Assembly (NCBI RefSeq): GCF_003589595.1
Contig: NW_020653718.1
Coordinates: 3,953,679-4,017,678 of the forward strand
Length of the DNA: 64,000 nt
Reading direction: 5' to 3'
Source of the DNA: Hyposmocoma kahamanoa
Taxonomy: Eukaryota > Arthropoda > Insecta > Lepidoptera > Cosmopterigidae
Shown: positions 30,335 through 41,089 of the stretch, piece by piece
Numbering within the stretch: the stretch's first letter is position 1
Layout of the letters: every line of letters begins with the position of its first letter
Notes under the pieces: model-generated
Told to the model about the DNA's origin: nothing
What the model saw: only the letters and a program-made list of their open reading frames with translations
The model's database searches: none
Translations under genes and position numbers: made by a program

Positions 30335-30670
30335 GTGCCGAAAAAGTAAAACAGGTTCTACGAGGTATTGCAGTGTGGTGTGCCAGTTCACTTGTGTTCA
30401 ATGCACAAGAGGGACGAGTTGGCCAATCAGAGCACGCTTCAATTGCGACTCCAGCCACGCGTGGGACACGCAATATCCTTAAGGAAATACTATCTTTCGG
30501 TCTGAAACCTAACCTGTTCTCGGGAGCTAACGTACTATGCCCCAGTGTCTAAGTGATGTAGAACAACGCGTCATTATTTCTTTTATGTCATCGAAGAACG
30601 TACAAGAATACTATTTGGCTATACAAGATCTGAATAGTGACGTCATTGCTCTATACATATCAAAATATTG
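30335..30670 (+). mobile_element. Possible Tc1/mariner-like 5' end with transposase start
   Basis: A TA is followed by CAGTGTGCCGAAAAAGTAAA, similar in style to Tc1/mariner inverted ends. About 200 bases on, a 43-codon frame opens at 30537 (MPQCLSDVEQRVIISFMSSK), reminiscent of the start of such transposases, then decays. No right end found. GGCCAATCAGAGC at 30420 is a CCAAT-like box and may be coincidental. Confidence 0.3.
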
Positions 30671-31185
30671 AATCTCTAGCGACACGCAATATCGAAATTT
30701 CACAGGATAAGTAAGGTCTACTCACAAATGCCAAAACTCGCTGGCGTACACACGGTTGACGTCAATATCATTATTTGTTACATTAATTTGATAGCCTGCA
30801 GAAGAAACGTTTATAAACATTTGCATTAATGTATGAGAACAATATCTGCCACATCGCATCAGTAAGCAAAAGCACGATGCTAGATTAAACACTCGGAAGA
30901 ATAACTGAGAAACTAGAAATTGCTCTTTGTTAATAGAATTTGTTCACATTTCTCTTTTATAATATTTATTTCAAATATGATGGACTAAAACTATCTGAAA
31001 CCTGAAGTATAACATTTTTGTCATAAATGGTAATTTTTTTAAATCCACCGGAATCTTATTATACATCATAGTGTGTTTGTAGTGGTGGGCATTGAAACTT
31101 TTTATCTTGCCTAAGACTCAACTTATATCGGAGTCGAAGCGTCGGGACGCGACATGTTTTTCGCCTATAGCATATTCATCTCGCT
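30671..31185. other. No gene seen
   Basis: AT-rich; no recognised repeat. Confidence 0.4.
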
Positions 31186-31378
31186 TCGGTTTTGAAAAGA
31201 AGGGTGCTGGTGAAATTACAGGCATATGAGACTTATCAACTTATGTCTCAGGGTGACGGGCGCAGTGGATGTGCCCCTAAGATCTTTGTGATTTAAAGCT
31301 CTGGGTGGCACTGCAACAGGCGTGTCGTTTACCACCGGCGCACGACTTGTTGGTCCCGTCACTTGACAACATAAAAAA
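31186..31378 (+). repeat. Family A, copy 10
   Basis: Starts at CGGTTTTGAAAAGAAGGGTG and runs to the A-rich end. A deletion removed the GTTATGGAC part between CTGCAAC and AGGCGTGTC. Confidence 0.7.
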
Positions 31379-31854
31379 TGAATTACATTTTCAATAATTC
31401 CCACACACCAGATTTCGCTATACAATCAAACTTCCTTACTTTGTAACATCTCTGAGGTCCATTACTTTGAGTAATTCTAACTTTAACTCGTTGTTGCAGG
31501 TGGGTTGTTAAATTTTAATGTTCTAACACAGAAATTCAGCTCTATGGCTCAATTTAACTCGTTAAACATACGTAACACAAAAAGTGCAATAAACAAGGAA
31601 TGTGGCATATCATTAAAGATATGTTGTGCAACACAATGCTAGAAAAATTCACTGCAGTGGGGGTTGGCAAAATCACTATTGGTCAATGGCCATCAATCTG
31701 ATGAGAGTTGGCAAGGTTGTTTGATATTTAGATCTAGATTGGGGGTTTGTGTTTTTTATAGTCCAGTGTGTATTTGTAATCTGGGAAATAGATATGGGGA
31801 CTGAGGATCGAAAAATAACACCTTGCGTGCCCAACTCTCGCTGTTAAACTGCTA
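31379..31854. other. No feature seen
   Basis: AT-rich, no coding signal. Confidence 0.45.
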
Positions 31855-31982
31855 CTTTCACCTGTGAGGCAATTAGTAAGGCTGCCTGGAAGACATCGCT
31901 GTCTAGCGATAAGGCTGCCGATTGTACCTTTCACTATGTCTTTGTTTTATTTTGTGTACAATAAAGCTTATTCTATTCCAAA
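31855..31982 (+). repeat. LINE 3' end (jockey/CR1 type)
   Basis: GGCTGCCTGGAAGACATCGC, CTAGCGATAAGGCTGCCGATT, then TTTTGTGTACAATAAAGC and TTATTCTATTCC. This is a common 3' untranslated end of insect LINEs, with AATAAA near the terminus. No coding part remains. Confidence 0.6.
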
Positions 31983-32111
31983 TGGTTTTACATCTCTAGG
32001 TACGACTGAAATATTTGTATTTTAAATTTCCTTCCAATTAGACACAATTTAGTCATCTCAGTGGAACCTAACTTCGACGTATCGTATCGTAATGACAGTA
32101 ATGTAAATATT

Positions 32112-32241
32112 TTGTCTCAGGGTGACGGGCGCATTGGCAGTGCCCCTCAGATCTTTGCATTTTAAAGCACTGAGTGTCACTGCAACTGTTATGATCAGGT
32201 TTGGCACTTTGCAGCAGGTACAAGACTTATAGTATCGTAAA
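32112..32241 (+). repeat. Family A, copy 11 (internal/3' part)
   Basis: From TGTCTCAGGGTGACGGGCGC to GGTACAAGACTTATAGTATCG. 5' half missing and the 3' end diverged. Confidence 0.65.
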
Positions 32242-32368
32242 AATGCCATAGTAATCGCATCTGCAATATTCAGCTTAGAGATGTAATAGAATAGAAAGCC
32301 CGAAGGATGGTTCACCAATATTTTGATTGCAAATACCACACACAGGGCATCCTTTAGACATATTTCAG

Positions 32369-32494
32369 CAACATCGTCAACAAGAGCGAGGTGGCGCAAG
32401 CGCAGCGGCGCGGGCGCAGGCGGAAACTCAAATCGTCATTTGATTGGCCGATTTATTCCTCGTTTGCGACGCTTTTCCTTTCAAACTGCAATTG
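32369..32494 (+). other. GC-rich exon-like segment
   Basis: An acceptor-like GACATATTTCAG ends at 32368. It is followed by a GC-rich stretch open in one frame (NIVNKSEVAQAQRRGRRRKL) and a donor-like ATT/GTAAGG at 32494. A second frame is also open for 24 codons. GATTGGCCG lies inside. The segment could be an exon or a promoter-type GC patch. No family recognised. Confidence 0.2.
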
Positions 32495-32995
32495 TAAGGC
32501 TTTCGACATTCTCTCTAGATGTTTATGTATAAAGTGTAAAGGTTCGACGGGACGTCTGTGAGTCAATCATAAAAATTATAAACCAGATTATAACATAAGG
32601 TACTCTTAATTAAATCAAAAAGCAAGGCTTGCGCAAAGTGATTTTGGATAATCGATATGTTTCTATAGAGAAATCACTGCGAATTAAAATGACGAAAATT
32701 TTTTGCAGAACCATTTACCCAATTATACATACCATCGAACCTGACACCCACTTGGGTAGGCGGAAACCCTGAAGCGCCATTCGCTATGCTTCTGATAATA
32801 AACCTCTTCCACCTGCCTCCCTCACATCAGTCCTTTATATTGGTACTTATAACCTGAGCTTCTTTAGGACACCTCCAGCACATACATTTATGCTGTCAAT
32901 GTTCTAATATCCATCCTTCATATTCGTAAAAGTACTTAATGATAGCATTGTTTATTGTGAATTAATTGTTAATTTCATTATTATTGTATATTTTT
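32495..32995. other. No gene seen
   Basis: AT-rich; no recognised element. Confidence 0.4.
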
Positions 32996-33140
32996 AACCG
33001 ACTTCAAAAAAAGAGGTTCTCAATGAAACTTTTTTTGTTGGAATAGAAGGCAAATTGGGGAAATAATCCGATTTATTCAGTTTCACCCACTTTCCGTTAA
33101 CCGATTTCACTAACACTTGATATAGAGGTAAATCCAGGTG
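32996..33140 (+). repeat. Family D fragment
   Basis: 5' end AACCGACTTCAAAAAAAGAGG then a large internal deletion to TTTTTTTGTTGGAATAGAAGG and CTTTCCGTTAACCGATTTC. The right inverted end is lost. Confidence 0.6.
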
Positions 33141-33594
33141 TACGGTTAATACCGCACATTAAGTATGTTACCGCGTCAGCATTTTTAGGTTTTATGTTTT
33201 TATGTTTAGTTATAATTTCTACACATTTGCAATCAAGGCATTGTCATAAGCAAGCGCGTATTTACAAGGATTCTTTATTTATCAACATTATAATCAAGAC
33301 AGTTTGTGTAGCAAGAATAAGACGCGATCACCATTGAAAATAAAATGACCGACAGCTGATCTGGTGATGGAAATGCCAGACAGGTGACAGGAATTTCTCT
33401 GCAGTCTATAGCAGCTACCTTGTGTTTGTACTCATACAATTAATTTTAACGAGGTCTGCCATCTGCGTTTTAGTCGTCGTTGAGTAGGCCGTGACAACGA
33501 ACACGTAAACATAGACAAACAAAGTTATGTATGAAAATTATTCATTTGTATATTAAAATCTTTGACGATCTCTCAAGAGTCCATACTACTTTGA
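33141..33594. other. Intergenic; contains partner of the 583-685 repeat
   Basis: 33335-33430 matches 583-685 in the same orientation. The remainder is unrecognised. Confidence 0.4.
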
Positions 33595-33780
33595 ATTGGT
33601 TCAATTGTGCTGGTTGCGCGGCAGGACACTGGCTTTATCTCAGAATTTATTTTTTTACAATCGAAATTAAGCCCATTTGAAAAATGTGTATCGCACAGTA
33701 TACGTATTCTATTTGGTTCAGTTGACATTAAAAAAAATTATTGTAAAAGTACTGTACATTGAATACAGCGTTTTGTTGTA
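33595..33780 (+). repeat. Dispersed repeat H, copy 1
   Basis: CACTGGCTTTATCTCAGAATTT, then TTGGTTCAGTTGACATTAAAA and TTGTAAAATTTCGACGTAAC recur in the same order at 63580-63777. Non-coding; class unknown. Confidence 0.55.
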
Positions 33781-33867
33781 AAATTTCGACGTAACTTTGT
33801 GATTTTTTCCAATGGTGAAAATTTTTAGAAATCTTGTTTTCACACCGTATACTAATCAGTGTTTATC

Positions 33868-34275
33868 CTCAATTTTTTTTGTATGTATGTTACGCGATAA
33901 CTCCGGTATTTGTGAACCGATTTTCATGATTCTTTTTTTGTTGGAAAGGGGGTACTTCCATAGTGGTCCCATTTCATTTTGAAGAAAATCATCCACCTCT
34001 AAGGGTGGCTGCTCACGCATGAAGATTCATTTTTATAAACAGCGCCTAAACTTTAATTTAGGAGCAATTACTTTAATGGTTGATTTTGCTATTTCTCCAA
34101 TTCAAGGCGTTTTTCTCTCAATATACTTTGAGTAGTGAGAACCGATTTGTATTATCTCCAGTGTCAAGTTCTGTATAGTGGCGAACTCGGGGATATTTCA
34201 ATAAAACTTAGCAAATAGACGTAATTCCACGTACTTTTGAGGTCGGTTTTTTTAGTACTCTGTACTGAGATTATA
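33868..34275 (+). mobile_element. Family D element, long subtype (partner of 3514-3978)
   Basis: Nearly identical to 3578-3978 for about 400 bases, including the extra internal block (GGAGCAATTACTTTAATGGTT, AATTCAAGGCGTTTTTC) and the extension AGTACTCTGTACTGAGATTAT beyond the right inverted end. Truncated at its left end. Confidence 0.75.
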
Positions 34276-34604
34276 ATATGTATTTTTTTCCAAAGTGATG
34301 AACCAAAGCAATTTAAAATTGTATAGACTCTTCTATTTATATTTGAGAAATAAACAAACTAAACTAATTTGAACGAAAAATCATTAATCAAATAAAATAG
34401 AACTTTCATAACCGAATCAACAAATCAAAGCAACCGAGACATTGACTTCACAATAGTTTCCGGTATAACCTATTTGATTTACTGGAATCAAACGGAGCAT
34501 GACTGCGTAAACGCACATAATAAGAGTAATAAATGTGTAATACTATAGGTGATTTTACAGGCGTGAGTATAGTAGAAAATCCGGTATCGACTATGATTTC
34601 CCGG
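34276..34604. other. No gene seen
   Basis: AT-rich. CCCGGATTTAAATG at about 34591 is reminiscent of family G. Confidence 0.35.
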
Positions 34605-34840
34605 ATTTAAATGTTGAGCGATGATAACCTATTAGGAGAACGGTTGTTATTCAAATCCAATTCAGAATGTACCTTGAGCTTTTCGTTGAAGGAAAACATC
34701 ATGGTGAAACCTGCGCGTCGAAGAAGAAGAAGAAGGTTCATAACCCACGGAAAACGTGTGATGTCTCTAACCGTATTAGGCCAGGCTGGCGGTGCCTAGC
34801 TGTGGGATTTATATTGATGGTGACGATGAAATGTTTGCTT
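34605..34840 (+). repeat. Family F (RTE-like tail) element
   Basis: Motifs in order: TTATTCAAATCCAATTCAG, GTTGAAGGAAAACATCATGG, TGAAACCTGCGCG, CGGTGCCTAGCTGTGGGATTT and a TGATGGTGACGATGAAATG tail. This is the usual layout of the lepidopteran RTE-derived 3' tail. Confidence 0.65.
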
Positions 34841-34898
34841 GTAGCATAACGCACGAGTTTTAAGAAAACGATGAACTGGGCTTAACATAATAAAATCT

Positions 34899-35405
34899 TC
34901 TTACAATCTGGGCCCCAGAGTATCTTTAAGAGATAAGTTTAATGAAATTAATATTCTTACACTAGCATCACAGTACATCTATGAAAATGTAATTTATGTT
35001 AAGAGGAATAATAATCTCTTTATGAAAAATAGTGACAGACATAACATTAATACGAGGAATAAAAATAAACTAGCTGTTCTTGATAGTCGTCTTCACCGAG
35101 TCAAAAAATCATTTAAGGGGTATTGTATACGCTTCTATAACAAGATTCCGGTTGATATACAAAATTTGCCATTCACGAGGTTTAAAACTATAGTGAAACA
35201 AAAAGTTTATACTAAAGATTATTGTACATCTGCGTATTTGGATGATAAAAATCCGTGGCAGTAACCCGTTTAACTCTAGCAGGTAAGATGTTTAAATTAA
35301 ATACAAAGAGCAACCCCTAGAGTTTTTTGCTCATTCTTCGCAGGAGACAATTTCAAATGTAATAATGCTTACTTCATATGAAATAAAGACTGTTTTGATT
35401 TGATT
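34899..35405 (+). mobile_element. Jockey-like LINE 3' end, best-preserved family E copy
   Basis: The C-terminus of the ORF2 protein is uninterrupted from about 34899 to the stop at 35262-35264, some 120 codons: LRDKFNEINILTLASQYIYE, HNINTRNKNKLAVLDSRLHR, SFKGYCIRFYNKIPVDIQNL and AYLDDKNPWQ. This region follows the RT domain in jockey-type LINEs. The 3' untranslated part has TAACCCGTTTAACTCTAGCAGG, AGAGCAACCCCTAGAG, TCATATGAAATAAAGAC and a TTTTGATTTGATT tail. 5'-truncated, but the open frame suggests a comparatively young insertion. Confidence 0.75.
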
Positions 35406-35410
35406 CTCAT

Positions 35411-35625
35411 TTAAAAAAATATAATATAATAACGCACAGTCAACATAGCCACGCACTAGGGAAACCCTGTGTCGCGGGTGCCATGGACACACACATAGAC
35501 AACCACAAATTTCACCCAAACTCACGAAAGAAATAAATGTAGGCCATACAAATATTTCTCCCTGCCCGGGAATCGAACTTGGGACCTCTGCGTGACAGAT
35601 GGTAACCGTTCGGCCACTCTTCAGT
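35411..35625 (-). mobile_element. Family B SINE, copy 7
   Basis: Antisense. A small deletion removed the anticodon-arm part (CGTGACAGATGGTAACC on the plus strand), and the head terminus is altered (CCACTCTTCAG). Confidence 0.8.
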
Positions 35626-36063
35626 TTCAAAACACACATAAAAGGTATCATGTAAATACATAATACAAAAAAATGGTATAGTCTGTTGTATACCACACCT
35701 CTATCCGCAAACTTCAATCTTTCGTGTTGCTATTTTACTATTATGGTTATTTTTTATTATTAATAGTAAATAATAAGTAAAAAAAAATATATTACGCATC
35801 AAAAACTTTAGGAAATAATCAACTACAGACATTTTCCACATTTTTTCATAAAAACAAATTCGTTGACATTCAAAATGGAAGGTCCACAATTAAGCCCGCT
35901 TTAATAAACAACGAACCAGTTTACCTTAAGGCCGCATTTGCTCATCCGTGTTGTTATTTATATAACGAACACAATTTCTCTTGATCGAGTCAATACTGCG
36001 GTTATTGTACAAGAATCTCAATAAATTTTTAATAACGATTTTATTACGTGATATAGTAAACTA
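35626..36063. other. No feature seen
   Basis: AT-rich intergenic DNA. Confidence 0.45.
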
Positions 36064-36262
36064 TTTTTTTATATCAAATATATCAAATGACGGAACAATC
36101 AAGTCCGCCCAAAGCTTTACATCGCAAAGATCTGAAGAACACAAGTCCCATGTGCCTGTAATTTCACCAATACCCTTCAAAACCGGAACGCAGCAATGCT
36201 TACAATAAGGCAAGCTTGCAGAGGTGGCTGTACTTCTCTAGATTAACTCTTTCACAAGGAGG
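36064..36262 (-). repeat. Family A, copy 12 (internally deleted)
   Basis: Both ends are present (T run at 36064, TTTCACAAGGAG at 36262), but the middle is shortened to about 200 bases. Confidence 0.65.
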
Positions 36263-36474
36263 TCTACATACTACACCGCCGTTATTTATACATATCGCTC
36301 TACAATAACTCCATAAAAACCATTTTATCTCTCAAAATCCTTTACATACACGTAGCACAAGCACACATTCTTATTTTCTAACTAACAATGCAGAATTATT
36401 GGCCCACCGGCATTACATTACATTTTTTTGTATCATAATTTAGTCAAATAGTTTTAATAAAAAGTTTTTAATGG

Positions 36475-36640
36475 AGCATTGCGGTGATAGCTTAGGAGAT
36501 GAGCGGTTGCTTCTAGATTGAGAAGTAAACGGTTTGAGTCTGTTTGGTCACACGAACCCATGAAGATGAAACCTACATATTGAAGAAGGTTCACAAAACT
36601 TGGAAAATGTTAACTATGATGACTAGATGAATTTTATTAT
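36475..36640 (+). repeat. Family F fragment
   Basis: GATAGCTTAGGAGATGAGCGG then ACCCATGAAGATGAAACCTAC and GAAGGTTCACAAAACTTGG follow the order seen at 34605-34840. Diverged. Confidence 0.4.
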
Positions 36641-37849
36641 GCTATGTAATGTTTAATTCATTAAAACCAAAAGTAATTATTAAAGACGATCGTATATTGA
36701 CCATAGCACGGAGTCAATGCCAATGGGCAATGTCATCCATTGAACCTACGAGCGCTCATCTTCCGACTGACTATTATAAATAGAGTTGAGACAAAACGTA
36801 TCGATACAGCGACAATAGAGGTACAGGTAGAGCTCAAAATTCAAAACGAAAAATAACATCTTCATTTCATAATTAAACAAAGTACACTTGATATTACCAA
36901 ATTGATTACATAATTCTAAGATCCATCCATCTAAGATGTTTGTCCTCATTTATCATCTATAATATTTTAAAATATTTTATGTAAAATTGGCATGAAAGGG
37001 CAAAACAGATCACTCTCTGCCAAGAATTTTTAACTCGTACGTAAAGGACGCAAAAGTTATATAATAAAGTGTATAAATTTTTGTTTCACTGTACTTTTAA
37101 AACTCAAAACTGATAAATTTTGAATATCATTAGGAATCTTATAGTATAATAAAAGCCAACAATCACTGCCGCACATTAGGGTTGGAATTTCACGTCCCAC
37201 TGAACTACGAGGCGAGCGCGCTTTTTTTACTCATTCCGGGTAAAAGGTGACAGTTCAATAGCACATTCTAATTACGACATCTTGTTTATAGTCTACCCGG
37301 ACACATAATTTGTTTTCCGATAAGAAATTAATTCTATAAAAATCCTTCGTCGTTGACTAGAATAGCAGGTGTGTGCACATTATAAGAACCACGTCCAATT
37401 CGATTGTATTAATAGGATATATAAAGTATTTGAAGCGTTGAAAATTTCATATCTTTTTGAATATTTTGTTACCTCAAAGTACCTTTGTAGGCTTGTCATT
37501 CCCATACTTACCTGAAAAAGAATAAAAACATAATTAAATATCTTAACAACACCAGTAATATTAAAGTTACATATAAAACCCACAAATTGATTTTTCATAT
37601 TAAAGTTGGTAGAGTTAATTAAACAAATTAGTTCATTATAAGCTTGTAAACAGATTTAGATTAAAGCAGAAATAACATAAGTAAGTAAAGGTAATTAGCG
37701 ACTTCGAATAAAAGATCGTACAACTCTATCAAAGGTCACTTTCGGTTTCTATACAGCGAAACCACAAGTTTACCTCATCGCACCGGTATGCTACTGGGTA
37801 CAAAGATTGCAGTGAAAGTTAATGTAAATATTAGCTAATGTTATATGAG
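36641..37849. other. No gene seen; possible SINE scrap near 37165-37225
   Basis: AT-rich. GGTTGGAATTTCACGTCCCAC and TGAACTACGAGGCGAGCGCG (37176-37219) resemble complements of B and A boxes but are isolated. A CAG/GTAAG-like site at 37510 lacks a convincing exon. Confidence 0.3.
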
Positions 37850-38040
37850 AAAGATTGGATGATGAAGGAGTAAAATGTCATAGTGACGGATTCCCTCTCA
37901 GGATTGGAGTTAGACAGAATCCGCCACGCTGGTCCAACGCCATCGTCACGATGTTTTTGTTCACCAAAAAGCTCATGGTAAATTTCAAATTGTTGTCTAC
38001 GGTCCCCAGCTTTAATTGTGGCTTTATTAAGCTTGATTCA
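37850..38040 (-). repeat. Family F fragment
   Basis: CCATCGTCACGATGTTTTTG, TTCACCAAAAAGCTCATGGT and AAATTTCAAATTG follow the antisense RTE-tail order. Confidence 0.5.
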
Positions 38041-39029
38041 AAGCCTTTTTTACGATAAACTGTAAAAGAATTTCTCAGACTTCAAATACTGCTGCTTTAT
38101 AAGTGAACTAAATTAATTATAAATTATGTTTATTGTTTGTACTTAAATTTAATATAATTTCATTTATAATTATTTACTTCACTACAATAATAAAATTTTC
38201 CGTTAATATAATTCAATATAAATGTAATGCAATGTAATGTAATAAATGTTAAATTTATTAATGGGTGTATACCTAAATAAAGAAACATTTTATTTATTTT
38301 TATTAGTACTAGCGTCCAAAGACAATGTAGTAGTTAGTAATCGTGAGCTTTCCGTGTTGAGTTTCAACATTTTCCGCAATCGTCCTTGCTGTGTTCCAAC
38401 ATGTAACGAAAAGCATTCATCATAAAAATCCTTGCTCTTTTATTATATTATGTATAAAAAAAGCAATTTAAAATGTCGCAAGGTCAACAGAGCTATTAGA
38501 GCGCTATTGGCATTTTAAAGTTTTATTCGAAAACGGTAAAAACGAAATTGAATGTTGAATTTCGCAACTGTTCAAAAATAGAGAGGTGTAACATGAAGAA
38601 TCAATTACGAAATAATTCGAGTTGTCGAGAAAGAAATCGAGTAAAATATATCGATTATTTCGACACCACATTTAAGGTGTGGCATTCTCAATTAATTTCA
38701 TTTATTACACGCAATTGGCGCCGTTGCCATAATACCTTACACGAGTTACTTAAATTAGCACGAATAGTACAGTTTGTGACTTTCTAGATTTCGTCAACTC
38801 ACAATTTTGCATTTGTATTGATTTCTAATTTCGTGACATTGACTGGTAGCATTCACTGCCCTTGAACATCATTTTCTGGAAAGTAAAGAGTAATAAATAA
38901 AGAGCAATTTGAGTGAAATTGCGTATCAAAGGAAGTTGCGCTTTATATTAATGGTTGAACATAAACAGTTAATATCGGAATTGTAGCAAATAAAATGTTT
39001 TATTTTAATTATGCTCTGGAAATGCTGCA
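38041..39029. other. No gene seen
   Basis: AT-rich. A TACCTAAATAAAGAAACATTTT stretch near 38270 looks like a LINE or mRNA 3' end with a polyadenylation signal, but nothing upstream supports it. Confidence 0.35.
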
Positions 39030-39130
39030 TAAGTCAATTTCAATTTCAATATTTATTGCTTTTCCATAATGTGTACAAGATGTTATAAAAATACAAAGAT
39101 CATTTATGGGCCCTGTCGGGCACAGCAAAA
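39030..39130 (-). repeat. LINE 3' end with TTGAAA tail
   Basis: Minus strand: GCTGTGCCCGACAGGGCCC, then ATCTTGTACACATTATGGAA, AAGCAATAAATATTGAAATTG. This is a LINE 3' untranslated end with a simple-repeat tail. Confidence 0.5.
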
Positions 39131-39140
39131 TGAGAGGGAG

Positions 39141-39594
39141 GCATTTTTAATAATTTAGAAATTATTATTGAAATACTACTTATATTATTTTATAATCTAT
39201 ATGGACATGATGTATTTCAGTGTTATTTATTTTTAAATGACATTGAAATTATTTTTATTTATTTGTATTTATTTGATTTTTCAAGAATTTAGAAATCGAA
39301 ATAATACATTATCTTATAATCGATACGAATATGTATTTTAGTGTTTTTTATTTTTAAATATACCCTTTTCATTTATTTGCATTTTTAATATTTAAGAAAT
39401 AATTATGGAAGTAACGTATTATTTTACAATATATTTGAACATGTATTTAGGCATTATTTATTTTAAAATATAACGATTTCATTAATTTGTATTTTTAATA
39501 GTTTAAAAATACTTATTGAAGCAATTTATTATTTTATATTGTCTATGAACATGTATTTAGGTTTTTCCTTTTAATATAATTAATTTCTGATTTG
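39141..39594. repeat. Degenerate tandem repeat, about 4 units of 105-124 bp
   Basis: Units start at 39141, 39265, 39379 and 39489, each with GTATTTTTAATA-like start, a TTATTTTATAAT middle, an ATGTATTTTAG-like box and an ATTATTTATTTTAAAATA end. The spacing shrinks from 124 to 114, 110 and 105. Strongly AT-rich, non-coding. Confidence 0.7.
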
Positions 39595-39629
39595 TATTTG
39601 TTTAGTATATATTATGTGAAGTTTAACTA

Positions 39630-39735
39630 TAATAGTTTAGCCGTCAATGGAAACCATTCTCCCTGTCCGATATTGAGCCATCCCGATACGACAATGGCGA
39701 AAAAAAGCATGGTCACAAGACCCGGAAAAAATTGA
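39630..39735 (-). repeat. Segment related to 40223-40400
   Basis: The minus strand has CTCAATATCGGACAGGGAGAA, TGGTTTCCATTGACGGCTAA, alignable with CAATATGCAGGTACTGGAATGG in the other copy. It carries an open frame MLFFAIVVSGWLNIGQGEWF. The sharing argues for a dispersed repeat rather than a host exon. Confidence 0.35.
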
Positions 39736-39737
39736 CA

Positions 39738-39963
39738 TTTTTTATGATACCAAATGTCGGGACGAACAAGTCGTGTCGGCGTGTCGTTCTGGTGGTAAGT
39801 GACACACCTGTACATAACAGTTGCAGTTTCACTCAGAGGTTTATATCACAAAGATCTGAAGAGACAAGACAACTCCCGCGTACCTATAATGTCACCAGTA
39901 CAGCTCACTTTTCTGCTTTGCAGCAGAACTAAATGATGTGGCAGTACTTTCCTGGGCGAACTT
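39738..39963 (-). repeat. Family A, copy 13 (diverged)
   Basis: T-rich 3' end at 39738; 5' end at CTGGGCGAACTTA. It contains a rearranged segment GTGTCGGCGTGTCGTTCTGG. Confidence 0.65.
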
Positions 39964-40222
39964 AAATATAGTGTAAAAAATTTCTTCCTAAATATAGTGT
40001 AATAAATATAGTGTCTGTTCAACTTTGAACATCATGTATTTAACTATAAAACGCAAGATCGTATACATTTAAACTGTCACAAAAAATGGCCTCATCAAAA
40101 AATAAAATAATTAAAAAATTAACACACATAGCACACTAAAAAAATCTATCATAATATATTAGTCATAAAAATTGTATAAATAGCAATAAAACTTGTAAAT
40201 ATACTCAGTTATCCACTACCAT

Positions 40223-40400
40223 CTATTTTAACTCATGAAACTCATCATCCTGCTTAGTACTACCCGCTACTCCTCTCACTGTGGCCAAGGCCCCCTTAGC
40301 CGTCAATAGATCGGTCTTGTGAGTCTGCTTGACCGGCAGTGAGAACACCATTCCAGTACCTGCATATTGTAAACCAAAAGGCCGAAAAATGTACTAAGTA
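40223..40400 (-). other. Short open segment, unrecognised
   Basis: Between two stops the minus strand reads PFGLQYAGTGMVFSLPVKQT, then HKTDLLTAKGALATVRGVAG and STKQDDEFHELK (stop at 40223-40225). An acceptor-like ATATGCAG lies at 40360. It could be a terminal exon with a charged tail. Partial similarity to 39630-39735 makes a repeat origin as likely. Confidence 0.25.
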
Positions 40401-40861
40401 AGCGTTGTCGTCATTGACTTACAAATAAATGGACGACGGGTCTAATACAAAATCCACGAAAAAAAATGTCCCAAGTCAACCTATTTAAACGTAGTGACAT
40501 GTAAAGGAATATGAAAAAGCTAAAACGTTAGATTTAAATTGTAATGTCATCGCAGTACTGTCTAATTTTGCTTGCTTCGCTGTCAGTCGAACAAACGAAG
40601 ACTAAAGCAAATGACAAATGAATGAATAAATGACGCTCTGTATACGATTTTAACGCCCTATAAGTTCAGACACTTTTTAGCGCGGACCCGACGTCCATAT
40701 AATTGTAAGTCAATGGTTGTCATATAAAACATGTGACCATGATAAAAAAGGGAATGCTTTGATGGTTTGGTAAAAAGGATGTTAGTACATGACGGCAGAA
40801 GTTTATAGAGCGCATGTGGATGGAAACGTGGTAAGAAATAAACCCCGACGTGCATATCGTG
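40401..40861. other. No feature seen
   Basis: AT-rich; nothing recognised. Confidence 0.4.
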
Positions 40862-41065
40862 CATATGACTTGCACATCAGTTTTCATGGTGTAGTCATCT
40901 CTGAGGGCCCAGGTTTGATCCCCGGCCGAGTCAATGTGTCAGTCAATCAAAACTAACGTTTCTGCTATCTTGGGGCTGTGCGTCTGTGGTGTTGTCTTTG
41001 TTTTCCATATCCATAACACAAGTGCTTTAGTTATTTTCTTTGTGATCAGTGCAACGTCTAATATA
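40862..41065 (+). repeat. tRNA-derived SINE remnant
   Basis: GGGCCCAGGTTTGATCCCCGG is a B-box-like element. The downstream part TTTTCCATATCCATAACACA then AGTGCTTTAGTTATTTTC is typical of lepidopteran SINE bodies. Confidence 0.5.
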
Positions 41066-41089
41066 TCTCGATCAGATTGGGAATGCCCT

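Noticed and set aside
35364..35375. ATGAA/GTAAGC on the minus strand as exon 1 of the cuticle gene
   Set aside because: Wrong phase for the exon at 12467, and it lies in a LINE 3' end.
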